Shown here: positions 1 to 7,840 of the stretch, in pieces
Layout: every line of letters starts with the position of its first letter
Numbering within the stretch: the first letter of the stretch is position 1
NCBI GenBank assembly: GCA_027575805.1
Contig: JANBPU010000332.1
Span: forward strand, 1-16,199
Source of the DNA: Mycoemilia scoparia
Lineage: Eukaryota; Kickxellomycota; Kickxellomycetes; Kickxellales; Kickxellaceae
Direction: 5' to 3'
Length of the DNA: 16,199 nucleotides
The notes under the pieces: generated by a model
What the model saw: only the letters and a program-made list of their open reading frames with translations
Database searches by the model: none
What the model was told of the DNA's origin: nothing
Position numbers and translations under genes: made by a program

Positions 1-214
1 GCTTAAAATCTTTGAATGTGATTAATCTAATTTGTAATTTACAACGGACTATTCCATGCCATATTACTTACTTTTCAAGGATATGATGCCTTGAAATTCA
101 CTCAGAAGAGACAAAAGGCTTTTTTTAGTCATAATACGACTAAATCAAATGATAGAGTAGTCTCCTCTAAAACAGTACCAGGATATCCCCTGGATACTAG
201 CCAATAATCACTGA

Positions 215-309
215 AACTCCAGCCAAAATTTATGTGTCGTGGGCTGATCCGCAGGGAATGTGCGAGGGTATCTGGATGTTCCCTTTTAGTGGAGAACTTG
301 CCAATTATA
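215..309 (+). repeat. Dispersed repeat C, copy 1
   Basis: This stretch aligns over about 95 bp with 3013-3107 on the same strand, at roughly 70% identity by eye. Shared blocks include ACTCCAG, CAGGGAATG/TAGGGAATG, GAGGGTA and TGGAGAACTTG. No coding capacity is conserved between the copies and I see no terminal inverted repeat. It may be a fragment of a larger, decayed mobile element. The adjacent 1-214 holds nothing else I can support. Confidence 0.55.
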
Positions 310-446
310 GGCCTATACTTGCCAATCGAAGATGCAAGACCGAACCCAGCCTGAGTATCATGAGGTCATTGTGACCGTACTAATTGTGACCTGGTAAAGA
401 CTGTAAAAGCCAATAAAATGCCCCCTTAGCTATAGTTGTACCTGGA

Positions 447-583
447 ATATGGCCAAAGTTCACAAGGTCTTTGGCGAAATGTGTCCCTAGGAGTTGCATA
501 TGGATTGGCTCATGATTGGGCCAAAATCTGAGGATCCACCTCTGCCTACCATAGAATCGATCACTAGTGAAATCTTCCCATAT
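447..583 (+). mobile_element. Family B MITE-like element, copy B2
   Basis: A non-coding 137-bp unit beginning ATATGGCCAAAGTTCACAAG and ending GTGAAATCTTCCCATAT. The two ends are imperfect inverted repeats of each other. The interior shares long blocks with 10747-10891, including TTCACAAGG, GTTGCATA, CATGATTGG, CCAAAATCTGA and TCTGCCTACCATAGA. A short element with inverted ends, several copies and no ORF is what non-autonomous DNA transposons look like. The superfamily cannot be assigned because no clear target-site duplication is visible. Confidence 0.7.
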
Positions 584-1205
584 TGCTTCTATAGGCCGCA
601 TTAAGCTTGGTAAAAGAGTCTTCTCTGCGGCTCCATCAATACATCGCACTTAAATATGTGACCAAATTATCAAAGCCGGCCTAGCGTTAGGCTGAATCCA
701 TCGGAGGTGCTGCTTATAAAATAAAAGCCCGAATAACAATAATCGCTAGATAAGCTCAGGGGGCAGAGAGACAGAGCATAGTGCAGCATGCAAATTTTCT
801 TTGATGTTCCTTCTCTCATGGCACCAGTCGGTCCACTGTTGTTCCATGTATAAATATGGAAGGTCCTTGCAGGAATTAGGGCGCGCTCTGTGGTTACATT
901 CAAGCGAGATATTAACGCCAGCCAATCAATTCATGGATAGTCTCGAATCCAGTATGCAGGAGGCAGCCATTCATCGACGTACATGCAAAGCTGGGTCTCA
1001 TTGCATGCTGTTCTACTAGTATTCTCTTTTTTTACTTTACTTTGCTTCAAGTAGTGGTGATATCCATATCGGGTCAGACAATATGTCGGTGTAAGAGAGA
1101 CTGGCAGGGGAGCATGGTGTTGAGCAGCTGTGGTGTTTTGATCAGACCCTAGGCCAAGAATAAAGACACATCCGGCATTTGAGCCTATTTACTATTGGAC
1201 CGACC
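584..1205. other. Gene-free stretch
   Basis: No convincing gene is present. Short open frames occur on both strands (for example 670-903 minus and 801-1019 plus), but they lack recognisable protein features, and their coding potential looks like chance. A TATA-like string near 850 has no credible gene downstream. Confidence 0.5.
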
Positions 1206-1315
1206 ATAGCATGGGTCATTATTTTTGAATGGCTAAGTTTTACTAGTGCGTCAGCCTCATCATGCATATTTGCATGAGTAGTCTTTTTTAGCCCTTCAAA
1301 GATAACCGCCCATAT
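1206..1315 (+). mobile_element. Family A MITE-like element, copy A1
   Basis: About 110 bp. The left end reads like ATGGGTCATTATTTTTGAA and the right end like CCCTTCAAAGATAACCGCCC followed by ATAT, which are imperfect inverted repeats. The same ends occur at 7080-7206, 7255-7376 and 14451-14571. The centre of this copy differs from the others and carries the perfect palindrome TCATGCA-TATT-TGCATGA at 1260-1277. It lies 140 bp upstream of the TATA box of the metallothionein-like gene, so it sits within that gene's likely promoter region. Confidence 0.65.
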
Positions 1316-1454
1316 GACTAAAAGACACTAGTACCGAGGTTCTCTATGATGGATGAAGGAGATTCTCTCATTCAGCATGGGCACTCGGTTCTATTGATTT
1401 TGAATATACAGATAAGCTACAATCAGCCCCCAGCCAAAATGGATTCAAAAAAGC

Positions 1455-1463
1455 TATAAAAGG
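1455..1463 (+). promoter_or_regulatory. TATA box of metallothionein-like gene
   Basis: TATAAAAGG lies 122 bp upstream of the ATG at 1577. No ATG occurs between the TATA box and that start, so a transcript starting about 30 bp downstream would use 1577 first. The expected 5' leader (about 90 nt) contains a short GACTTC-type tandem run near 1524-1541. Confidence 0.7.
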
Positions 1464-1576
1464 CCCTCGTTTCTCTTGCCATTTGAATCAATATCATCAA
1501 GCTTTTTCTCTAAGCATCTTCGATTCGACTTCGACTTCGACCAAAGCAACGAATACGACTAACCAATTCGATAAAC

Positions 1577-1687
1577 ATGACCGATCTTCACCAGAACAAC
1601 CCATGCTCAGTTTGCAACTGCGGAGACCAATGCCAGTGCAAGGATGACTGCAAGTGCACCGATTCCCAATCTTGCCAGTGCGCATAG
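1577..1687 (+). CDS. Metallothionein-like small Cys-rich protein, 36 aa
   Basis: The 36-residue product has nine cysteines at positions 10, 13, 15, 19, 21, 25, 27, 33 and 35. They are arranged as C-x2-C-x-C-x3-C-x-C-x3-C-x-C-x5-C-x-C. The rest is polar or charged (Asp, Gln, Lys, Asn, Ser), with no aromatic residue and a single His near the N-terminus. Dense CxC motifs without aromatic residues are the hallmark of metallothioneins, cytosolic proteins that bind Cu(I), Zn or Cd through thiolate clusters and buffer or detoxify the metal. The start is the first ATG after a TATA box at 1455, and an AATAAA lies at 1893, so it is a complete compact transcription unit. No intron is needed. No metal-response element could be identified with confidence. 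The alternative is a chance Cys-rich ORF, but the regular spacing together with both transcription signals makes that unlikely. Which metal it prefers cannot be told from sequence. Confidence 0.85.
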   Translation: MTDLHQNNPCSVCNCGDQCQCKDDCKCTDSQSCQCA

Positions 1688-1892
1688 ACTGGTTAAGCCG
1701 ACATCCCCCAGAGGCCTCTAAATGCATATCTAAATGGCAGTATGGCCCTGGTTGTGCTTAATAATAAGCCTCGATAGCTTGCTCTGTATATCAACTGAGC
1801 TACCATATTTTCAAACACTTGGTTTCTGCGAGTTATAATTGTTTGTGGTTCTTAGACGCTATGTTTTAGACATTCGCACTCTTCATATTCGC

Positions 1893-1898
1893 AATAAA
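1893..1898 (+). terminator. Poly(A) signal, metallothionein-like gene
   Basis: AATAAA lies 206 bp after the stop codon of the 36-aa gene, giving a 3' UTR of about 220 nt. It is the first canonical signal downstream. Confidence 0.55.
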
Positions 1899-2592
1899 CT
1901 AAATGATAAAAAATCTCCTGAATTATACACAATTATAATGGCATTTGATTAATATACGATCAAACAAAATGCTAAACCCCTTATGATAATCCATGCCAAC
2001 AGAACAAGCACAAATTTACATAGGAACTGTTATTAATGATTGGGTTATGGAGTTGTAATTCCTAGATATGCTAAGATGCAGCACAAATTGTCTATTCCTT
2101 CTTGAGCAATTTGATCATGATATGGAGGCCTCCCTCAACAGATCGCTTGCCTATAGTTTCAAAATTATAATGAATTGCTAGAATTTCTAAAATTTATGTT
2201 TTGAACGTTTTCACTAATAAAATCACACCACTTGTCCTCAACTCACGCTGCACTCAAATCTTTATCAATTGAAATGCATTTTAAAGACAGTAAGTAATAA
2301 ACGGGTGGTGCTGCTATATTCGAAATAAGCCCATATCGATGGAAATGCCCATGTCGTTCTAAACCAAACCTATATCGATAAATATCTCGACCCTACTCTA
2401 AATAGAAACTTTATGATCCAGCATAATATTTGGATATTCCAACTGAATTACTGAAGAAGAAACACACATAAATATCAATCAAACTGCCATCATAGCTGCA
2501 GATTAGATCCTAGTTTCTTGAGCCGGAACCTTGGATTCATGAAAATGGCTTAATTGATGCCAATGAGAGCGACCCTCAATTAATAGAAAGTT
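1899..2592. other. Gene-free AT-rich stretch
   Basis: No gene is supported. The sequence is AT-rich, with only small motifs such as two CATATCGAT/TATATCGAT strings near 2330-2375. Nothing here resembles an RNA gene. Confidence 0.5.
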
Positions 2593-2683
2593 ATAGATCA
2601 TAATTTTTGAAGTGAGAATGGTTATAGGGGCAATCTCAACCAAATGGGTGACTCTATAGCCCTTCAAAAATAACTACCCATAT
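2593..2683 (+). mobile_element. Family A element, shortened copy A2
   Basis: The right end (GCCCTTCAAAAATAACTACC then CATAT) is well preserved and the left end is decayed (TAATTTTTGAAG). The interior block around GGTTATAGGGGCAATCTCAA and CCAAATGGGTG matches copy A5 at 14451-14571 in the same orientation. At about 91 bp it is shorter than full copies, which suggests internal deletions. Confidence 0.6.
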
Positions 2684-2871
2684 TCTTCTTCTGTGTTAGC
2701 AAAAGATATAGGTTTGATTTGTATCTTTGGCAAAGTGAGGCTATACATTATCATCTTTGAAGTTTAGGAAAGACAGGTGTTGCAGTATATCTTCTCGATT
2801 ATAAGCAACCATCAGATTTAATCATTTTCATTTTTAGCTTTTAATTTTTCAAAACACTCACGATAGTTTAT

Positions 2872-3007
2872 TGAAAGTTCAAAATACTTTGGGCAAAATG
2901 AGTCCCTGGAGTTACATATCAAATAAATGATGGTTGTGCCAAAGTCTGGTGTGGGCCCACCATTTCTGCCTACAGCATTCTTGATCCAAAGTGAAATCTC
3001 ACCATAT
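2872..3007 (+). mobile_element. Family B element, copy B3
   Basis: This copy aligns with 447-583 and 10747-10891 through GAAAGTTCA, GGGCAAAATG, AGTCCCTGGAGTT, GCCAAAGTCTG and TTTCTGCCTAC. The right end is AGTGAAATCTCACCATAT. The left terminus is degraded. It abuts repeat C copy 2 on its right side, whereas the other C and B copies lie 137 bp apart in the opposite order, so B and C are probably independent elements. Confidence 0.6.
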
Positions 3008-3012
3008 GTATG

Positions 3013-3107
3013 ACTCCAGTTAAAATACATGGACTATGGGTGGGCTTGTAGGGAATGTATGAGGGTACCAATCTGTTTCCTTTTGATGGAGAACTTGTCA
3101 AATGGCT
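3013..3107 (+). repeat. Dispersed repeat C, copy 2
   Basis: Second copy of the roughly 95-bp repeat also found at 215-309. The clearest shared blocks are ACTCCAG, AGGGAATGTATGAGGGTA and GATGGAGAACTTGTCAA. Confidence 0.55.
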
Positions 3108-4313
3108 AGAAGTGGGTGATAGTCGTTCATGTAGTCTACTGGGTTGGATTTTATACTTGACTTCCATTCTGCCTTTTTCTTCACAGCAGATTCTAAACAC
3201 CAACAAGAGTAGTTCTACTGGCAACTTTTTACTATCCGCTGTTAAATGATTTTAGCATTACTGCGCATAGGATCCGAATGTCCCTTTGGAGTTAAAGCTC
3301 CTGTGCAATGATCGCACATACAAACAGCCCATCCTGCTCTTCCTGATGAAAATCAAATATTTTTGCTAAAGTTGTAGTTAGCCACTCCATTTTTGCTTAC
3401 TTTTACATGTCTTCACTTAACTAAATATATCCTAGTTCCTGCTACAACAGTGGTCTTTGCTAAACAGACAACTGCCCCAACAAGGTTCTATGTCTAGTAT
3501 ACATAGCCATAGCTTATGATGCCATTATTTTGATACTATTCTTTTCTGCTTTTTTACTTTTGTGTTTTTGGCCTAGTGGCCAGAAAGTTAATGCCAAGAA
3601 CCAAATAAACAACAGATATGCATAATACAAAGGACAAAGCAGAACAATACTGTGGATTGTGCATCGATTTGTAGAGTATTCTTCTATACTCAAAGAGATT
3701 AGCTACCAATAAAAGAAATGTCATTACGGAGCACCATTTTAATGATCTGTAACATAATCCTCTTTGAAAGCACATTTGCACTGTATTATACTTTTTGTTC
3801 AACATACAAAATCCAACAACTCCAAAAATCCCATTTAATTGGATAAACTATTGTTTGATTCAAGCAACCTTTTTCTTTGTCAATTATTTGTTCATTCTGT
3901 ATGCAACTCCAAAGAAGAGTCGGTTACTCAAATTTACAAATCAGAATAGAATTGGTGTAGTTTACTGTGGCGCTAGCCACAAGTGACACTTGTATCGCCC
4001 CCAGTTCTTGAGCCTTTTTGAATATTATACTGTGCATCTGTCATGCATGTATGTTTGAGTTGGTCTTCAGCAAAAGTGCAAAAGACTTCAAATCAACTGT
4101 TAGTTGAGGAAATGATAGGGCGATTCAGCTACTCGTATGCTGCTCAACCTTAAAAAGAAAGGCAGAAATCACCATTAGAGTAGAGATGATTTGCACTCTA
4201 AAGCTTTATTCTGCACAAAATAACGACATCTTCTCTTTAAGTTTGTTTATATTGATGCAAGTTAAAGCCATGTATAATTTAAACATTTCGTTGGGATTGA
4301 TCTATATTCTAGA
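3108..4313. other. Gene-free stretch upstream of the M3 gene
   Basis: About 1.2 kb without a supported gene. Open frames at 3554-3805 (minus) and 3795-3986 (plus) are AT-rich, hydrophobic by base composition and unrecognisable. No repeats of families A or B were seen here. Confidence 0.5.
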
Positions 4314-4364
4314 ACCTCCAGCAACATTATTTGGTGTAGCATAACCCTCATATTACCTCCAGCA
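4314..4364 (+). promoter_or_regulatory. Paired ACCTCCAGCA direct repeats
   Basis: The 10-bp string ACCTCCAGCA occurs exactly at 4314-4323 and again at 4355-4364. The copies are 41 bp apart, and the second ends about 50 bp upstream of the TATA box at 4415. The placement would suit a binding site for a transcription factor acting on the M3 gene. The factor is unknown and the role is inferred from position only. Confidence 0.3.
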
Positions 4365-4414
4365 TCACTTTCTTGTCGCATCTTTCACTTTCCCAAGTTG
4401 GATACACAAAGTTC

Positions 4415-4421
4415 TATAAAA
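4415..4421 (+). promoter_or_regulatory. TATA box of M3 peptidase-like gene
   Basis: TATAAAA lies 67 bp upstream of the ATG at 4482, with no ATG in between. The open frame extends upstream to a TTG at 4398, before this box, so that extension is untranslated leader and promoter rather than protein. Confidence 0.6.
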
Positions 4422-4481
4422 CATTTGATTCAGCCACAACGTCTTTTCTTTACTACCATAGACCTCATCACCATCCTTACC

Positions 4482-6650
4482 ATGAAACTCAAGCAATTCT
4501 CGCCCTTTAATACCACCACAATCGGCACCACACTTCTTCTGATATCCGGAAATTGCGTGTCTCTTCCAAGCATCCTGGTTTCAGCAACTTCAATAAACTG
4601 CCCAACCAATGCTGCTCCCCAGCTTCCCAAATTAGACTACACAGTCAAAGAGCTCCAAACACAATATCCCAAGCTAATTGCAGAATATCGCTCAGTCTAC
4701 GACAGTGTTGGTGCTATACAACCTAATAATGCAACGTTCAGCAACACCATAGTTCCACTCGCCAACTACGATAATGTCGATCCTGACCGCTGGATGATAT
4801 GCCCACTTTTCAACAAGGTGCATCCCGACAAAAACATTCGTGATGCCTGCGCCGATATTATGGACCAGATGGATAAGATCATCAATGAATCTTATGGACG
4901 TGATGATGTTTATAAGGTTGTATCTGGCTTTGCAAACAACAAAGAACTTGTGGATGAGTTGTCAGATTCCGAACGCAGACTGGTTAGTCGTATCGAAGAC
5001 CGGTTCCTTAGAAACGGAATGAATTTTCCAGCCAATAAGCGCAAGGAATTGGCTGATATCACAGACCAGATATCCAGATCGGATGATCAGTTTAGTAAAT
5101 GTGTTTATGGATTTGTTGGTGAAGCATTGTTCACGAAAGGGGAACTAGCCGGTCTTCCTGAAAGCTTCTTTGATGGCCGTGAAATGCGTAAAGACAAAGA
5201 TAACGTAACCAAATATGTCGTAACTACAAATGCCACTGACATTCCGGCAGTGATGATAAATGCCAGGAACTGGAAAACTCGTCTAGAGCTGCAAACTGTT
5301 AAAGACACAGGTTGCGAGGGCAACATTGTATTACTCGGAAAGATTCTGAAACTCCGACAACAACAAGCACAGCTTCTGGGCTACAAGACATTTGCGGACC
5401 TCATAACCAGCAGAAACATGGTCAAAAATCCAGCCAACGTAATGAGTTTCGAATATAACATGCGCAACAGCCTGAGTCCACTGGCAGCTAAATCCCTCAA
5501 AGAAATTAAAGCCCTAAAGGCAGAGGACATGAAGAAATCTAGCCAATCATTTGATGGGACTATTTACAGATCAGACCTTGATTACTACAAAAACATTATC
5601 ATAAAACAACAGAATTTTAATGTCAGCGACCAAGAAGTCAGTCAGTATTTTACTTTGGATAATGTCATAAAGGGGACTTTTGACATATATCAAAACCTTT
5701 TCGGACTCAAGTTTGTCAAGATACCGAACCCACTCTCCATATGGCATCCAGATGTAACTGCCTACGAAGTCTGGGATTCCAAAACTACCAAATTCATGGG
5801 CCATTTCCTTATGGACATATATGCTCGAGATGGGAAATACAGCAAGATTCCAACAGTCAGAACTCACATATCCTACCAAATGACCAACGGTACTCCTGTA
5901 TATCCTGTAACAACCCTCCTGGCAAGTTTTTCTAAGCCTTCAAAAACATCCCCACCAACAACATTACTTACTCACCCCGATGTCAGATATTTCTTCTCAT
6001 CATTGGGCCACATCCTATACGACATGTGCTCAAAGCCCAAATACAGATACGAAGAACCCGCAAACATCGAACAAGATTTCTACAAAGCCCCAATGTTGAT
6101 GTTCGAATCCTGGATGTATGAACCATCCATTTTGCAAAAGTTCGCATTCCACTATAAGTCAGGAAAACCAATCCCAACCGATCTGATTGAAAAGATCAAG
6201 GGAACAAACGATATTGTTAGTGTTTGGCAGCAAATGTTTAGAATTGTTCAAGGAATATTTGACATGAGTATCCACAACAATACTCAAAACCTTGATGGCC
6301 TTGACGCTACAACTACAAGGCTTTTCAGCAGGGTTTACAAAGAAATAATGATGGGAGTCGAACTTGGAACAAAGGAAACGTGGCCCCAAGCTACGTATAT
6401 TGATTTGGTTGTTGGGGGTGAAGGTCAAATATACACCGAACTTTCGGCTCCAGTATTGGCAGCTGATTTTTACTCAAAATTCAAGGAGATGCATGGAGAA
6501 GGAGGAGGACTCGATAACTCGAAAGTAGGAGGTCGCTTCCGTGAAATCATCTTTAAGCCTGGTAGCAGTGTTGATCCTAATATATCAGCAAGACAATTCC
6601 TTGGACGCCAACCAGAAAATAAGGCATTTATAAATTCCTTTAATTTGTGA
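4482..6650 (+). CDS. Secreted-type M3 (thimet oligopeptidase-like) protein, catalytic site lost
   Basis: The 722-aa product is close to the normal length of M3 zinc oligopeptidases (thimet oligopeptidase, neurolysin, fungal saccharolysin). The start is the first ATG after the TATA box. The N-terminus (MKLKQFSPFN, then a hydrophobic segment to about residue 36, ending ILVSA-TS) resembles a signal peptide. At least seven N-x-S/T sequons fit passage through the secretory pathway. Residues from about 50 match the M3 helical fold (for example ATFSNTIVPLANYDN and RRNG/FLRNG-type blocks), and the C-terminus keeps the family's RFREIIFKPGSS and QFLGRQP blocks. The zinc site does not survive. The HEFGH motif reads SSLGH (506-510), losing the first His and the catalytic Glu. 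The third ligand, Glu of EAPSQM, is Lys535 in YKAPMLM. The GGYDAGYYGY substrate loop reads GGEGQIYTEL (645-654). Family knowledge says these residues are required for hydrolysis, so I infer a pseudopeptidase. The frame has no stop or shift, which argues for a retained non-enzymatic role rather than a decaying gene. Confidence 0.9.
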   Translation: MKLKQFSPFNTTTIGTTLLLISGNCVSLPSILVSATSINCPTNAAPQLPKLDYTVKELQTQYPKLIAEYRSVYDSVGAIQPNNATFSNTIVPLANYDNVDPDRWMICPLFNKVHPDKNIRDACADIMDQMDKIINESYGRDDVYKVVSGFANNKELVDELSDSERRLVSRIEDRFLRNGMNFPANKRKELADITDQISRSDDQFSKCVYGFVGEALFTKGELAGLPESFFDGREMRKDKDNVTKYVVTTNATDIPAVMINARNWKTRLELQTVKDTGCEGNIVLLGKILKLRQQQAQLLGYKTFADLITSRNMVKNPANVMSFEYNMRNSLSPLAAKSLKEIKALKAEDMKKSSQSFDGTIYRSDLDYYKNIIIKQQNFNVSDQEVSQYFTLDNVIKGTFDIYQNLFGLKFVKIPNPLSIWHPDVTAYEVWDSKTTKFMGHFLMDIYARDGKYSKIPTVRTHISYQMTNGTPVYPVTTLLASFSKPSKTSPPTTLLTHPDVRYFFSSLGHILYDMCSKPKYRYEEPANIEQDFYKAPMLMFESWMYEPSILQKFAFHYKSGKPIPTDLIEKIKGTNDIVSVWQQMFRIVQGIFDMSIHNNTQNLDGLDATTTRLFSRVYKEIMMGVELGTKETWPQATYIDLVVGGEGQIYTELSAPVLAADFYSKFKEMHGEGGGLDNSKVGGRFREIIFKPGSSVDPNISARQFLGRQPENKAFINSFNL

Positions 6651-6665
6651 CTTTACTACACACGA

Positions 6666-6686
6666 GGGCCAATATAATGATGGCCC
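6666..6686 (+). terminator. 3' UTR hairpin of M3-like gene
   Basis: GGGCCA at 6666-6671 and TGGCCC at 6681-6686 form a perfect 6-bp stem with a 9-nt loop, starting 16 bp after the stop codon. Whether it affects RNA processing is not known. Confidence 0.4.
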
Positions 6687-6704
6687 GGATTATGATTTAT
6701 TTTC

Positions 6705-6710
6705 AATAAA
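6705..6710 (+). terminator. Poly(A) signal, M3-like gene
   Basis: AATAAA lies 55 bp after the TGA stop at 6648-6650 and is followed by an AT-rich tract. It fits a short 3' UTR. Confidence 0.65.
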
Positions 6711-6745
6711 AATATTTTAAATTTATTTACTATTTTTAAAGTGTA

Positions 6746-6840
6746 CATGTGGTCAGATTTCATACAATCTTAAGCAAAATGGCTTCCCAGAAATAGTTGT
6801 GTTGTGATCATGATTAAACATACCAGATATGTGGGGGCCT
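6746..6840 (+). mobile_element. Family B element, partial copy B4
   Basis: Begins ATGTGGTCAGATTTCATAC and contains AAGCAAAATGGCTTCCCAG and GATCATGATTAA, aligning with the left half of copy B1 at 10747-10891. The right half is not recognisable, and the boundary at 6840 is approximate. Confidence 0.5.
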
Positions 6841-6957
6841 GGTGGTCGGATATTGTGAGCCCCTATATACAAAGAAGTAGGGCCAATATTATTGACGCCC
6901 TTTAGTAGTCTTATTTTCACTCATATATATTTATACAAATAAATAACTACTTACCTT

Positions 6958-7079
6958 CAGTAAAACGTGGCCATTTTACATCAGTTGCATATGAAATAGC
7001 TGATGATTAAGCCAAAATATGAGGGTCCGTTTCTGTCTACCATAGATTTGGCAGAATTTCCTTTGAAATTGTGTACCAT
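6958..7079 (+). mobile_element. Family B element, partial copy B5
   Basis: Aligns with the middle and right of the family B consensus: GTTGCATATGAAATAG, TGATTAAGCCAAAATATGAG, GGGTCCGTTTCTGTCTACC and ATAGATTTGG. The left end is missing. The right end runs directly into family A copy A3, which suggests one element inserted at or next to the other. Confidence 0.6.
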
Positions 7080-7206
7080 AGCATGAGTGGTTATTTTTGA
7101 AGGATGACTATTTGATAATAAACAGTGGGACATTCGTTTGGCTGTGATTGTTGTCCCTATAATCACTGGTCACCAAAATTTACCCTTCAAAAATCATCTC
7201 ACATAT
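7080..7206 (-). mobile_element. Family A MITE-like element, copy A3
   Basis: A 127-bp element with left end GCATGAGTGGTTATTTTTGA and right end ACCCTTCAAAAATCATCTCA followed by CATAT, which are inverted repeats. The interior TTTGGCTGTGATTG, CCCTATAATCACTGGTCACC and AAAATTTACCC matches A4 in the same orientation and A5 in the opposite orientation. It has no ORF. Confidence 0.75.
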
Positions 7207-7254
7207 ACACACAATCACCCTTTTTGCTATTTAAAATAAAACAATTCACAAAAA

Positions 7255-7376
7255 ATATGGGTGGTTATTTTTGAAGGGTGACCATTTGCTAATAGACTGT
7301 GATCCCGCATTTGGCTGGGATTGTCCCTATAATCTTTGGCCACCAAAAGTCACCCTTCAAAAATTATGATCCATAT
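7255..7376 (-). mobile_element. Family A MITE-like element, copy A4
   Basis: A 122-bp element starting ATATGGGTGGTTATTTTTGA and ending CCCTTCAAAAATTATGATCC then ATAT. The two ends are near-perfect inverted repeats over more than 20 bp. It is a tandem neighbour of A3, with only 48 bp between them. It lies about 310 bp upstream of the TATA box of the 320-aa gene. Confidence 0.8.
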
Positions 7377-7684
7377 TTTCTAGTTAAAAATATAACATTA
7401 TAATACAATATTCACATAAAAATACTTTTTTAAAAAATTTGGATTTAGCAACAGTTCAATTTTGGTTTTTTTGACTTTAGGTAAAAAAGTCACAAAAATC
7501 GATTTCTTTGAGGAGATGATCGCATATTATATATCGACCAATAGCCATACAAAAACCAAACATAAATATTGGGTATATTTTGGTTTTTATTATAAGAATC
7601 ATCAACTGTGTCGTGCAGAGATGTCTGAATGTGGACATAACTGGCTTACATGCTGTAGCCCCACAACAATGTGTCTTCAAAAAC

Positions 7685-7693
7685 TATAAAAAG
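7685..7693 (+). promoter_or_regulatory. TATA box of 320-aa orphan gene
   Basis: TATAAAAAG lies 142 bp upstream of the ATG at 7827. The resulting leader (about 100 nt) is pyrimidine-rich, with a (TTC)7 tract at 7788-7808. Confidence 0.65.
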
Positions 7694-7787
7694 AAGAAAT
7701 TACCTTGTTATTTCAGTAGATTCTTTAGAATCTTTCAGCACTCTTTGCCAACTTCAGTCCCAACCAGTTCTCCTCCTCCACATTCTT

Positions 7788-7808
7788 TTCTTCTTCTTCT
7801 TCTTCTTC
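7788..7808 (+). repeat. (TTC)7 microsatellite in the leader
   Basis: Seven uninterrupted TTC units lie 18 bp before the start codon of the 320-aa gene. Pyrimidine tracts next to start codons are common in fungal leaders. This one also precedes an ATGCCAG string, which would serve as a 3' splice site if the leader were spliced. Confidence 0.8.
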
Positions 7809-7810
7809 CT

Positions 7811-7840
7811 ATGCCAGGAATTAAACATGCCTCCTGTTAA
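7811..7840 (+). promoter_or_regulatory. Upstream ORF of 9 codons overlapping the main start
   Basis: ATG at 7811 opens a 9-codon frame ending TAA at 7838-7840, so it overlaps the main ATG (7827) out of frame. Its context has C at -3 (weak), while the main ATG has A at -3. If the leader is unspliced, ribosomes must leak past this uORF, which could lower translation of the main frame. A leader intron ending at the CAG of 7814-7816 would remove the uORF. Confidence 0.4.

Noticed and set aside
364..392. GGTCA/TGACC palindrome plus a repeated TTGTGACC as a receptor-type binding site
   Set aside because: Too short to be significant, no gene nearby, and nuclear receptors of that type are not expected in fungi.
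920..980. tRNA-like B-box string (CTCGAATCC)
   Set aside because: No matching A box, acceptor stem or anticodon arm could be folded around it.
4398..4481. N-terminal extension of 28 residues on the M3-like protein
   Set aside because: It needs a TTG start and runs through the TATA box at 4415. The ATG at 4482 gives a credible signal peptide.
7671..7826. N-terminal extension of the 320-aa protein with a Phe-rich stretch
   Set aside because: It begins at GTG, overlaps the TATA box at 7685, and the Phe run is just the (TTC)7 leader tract read as codons.
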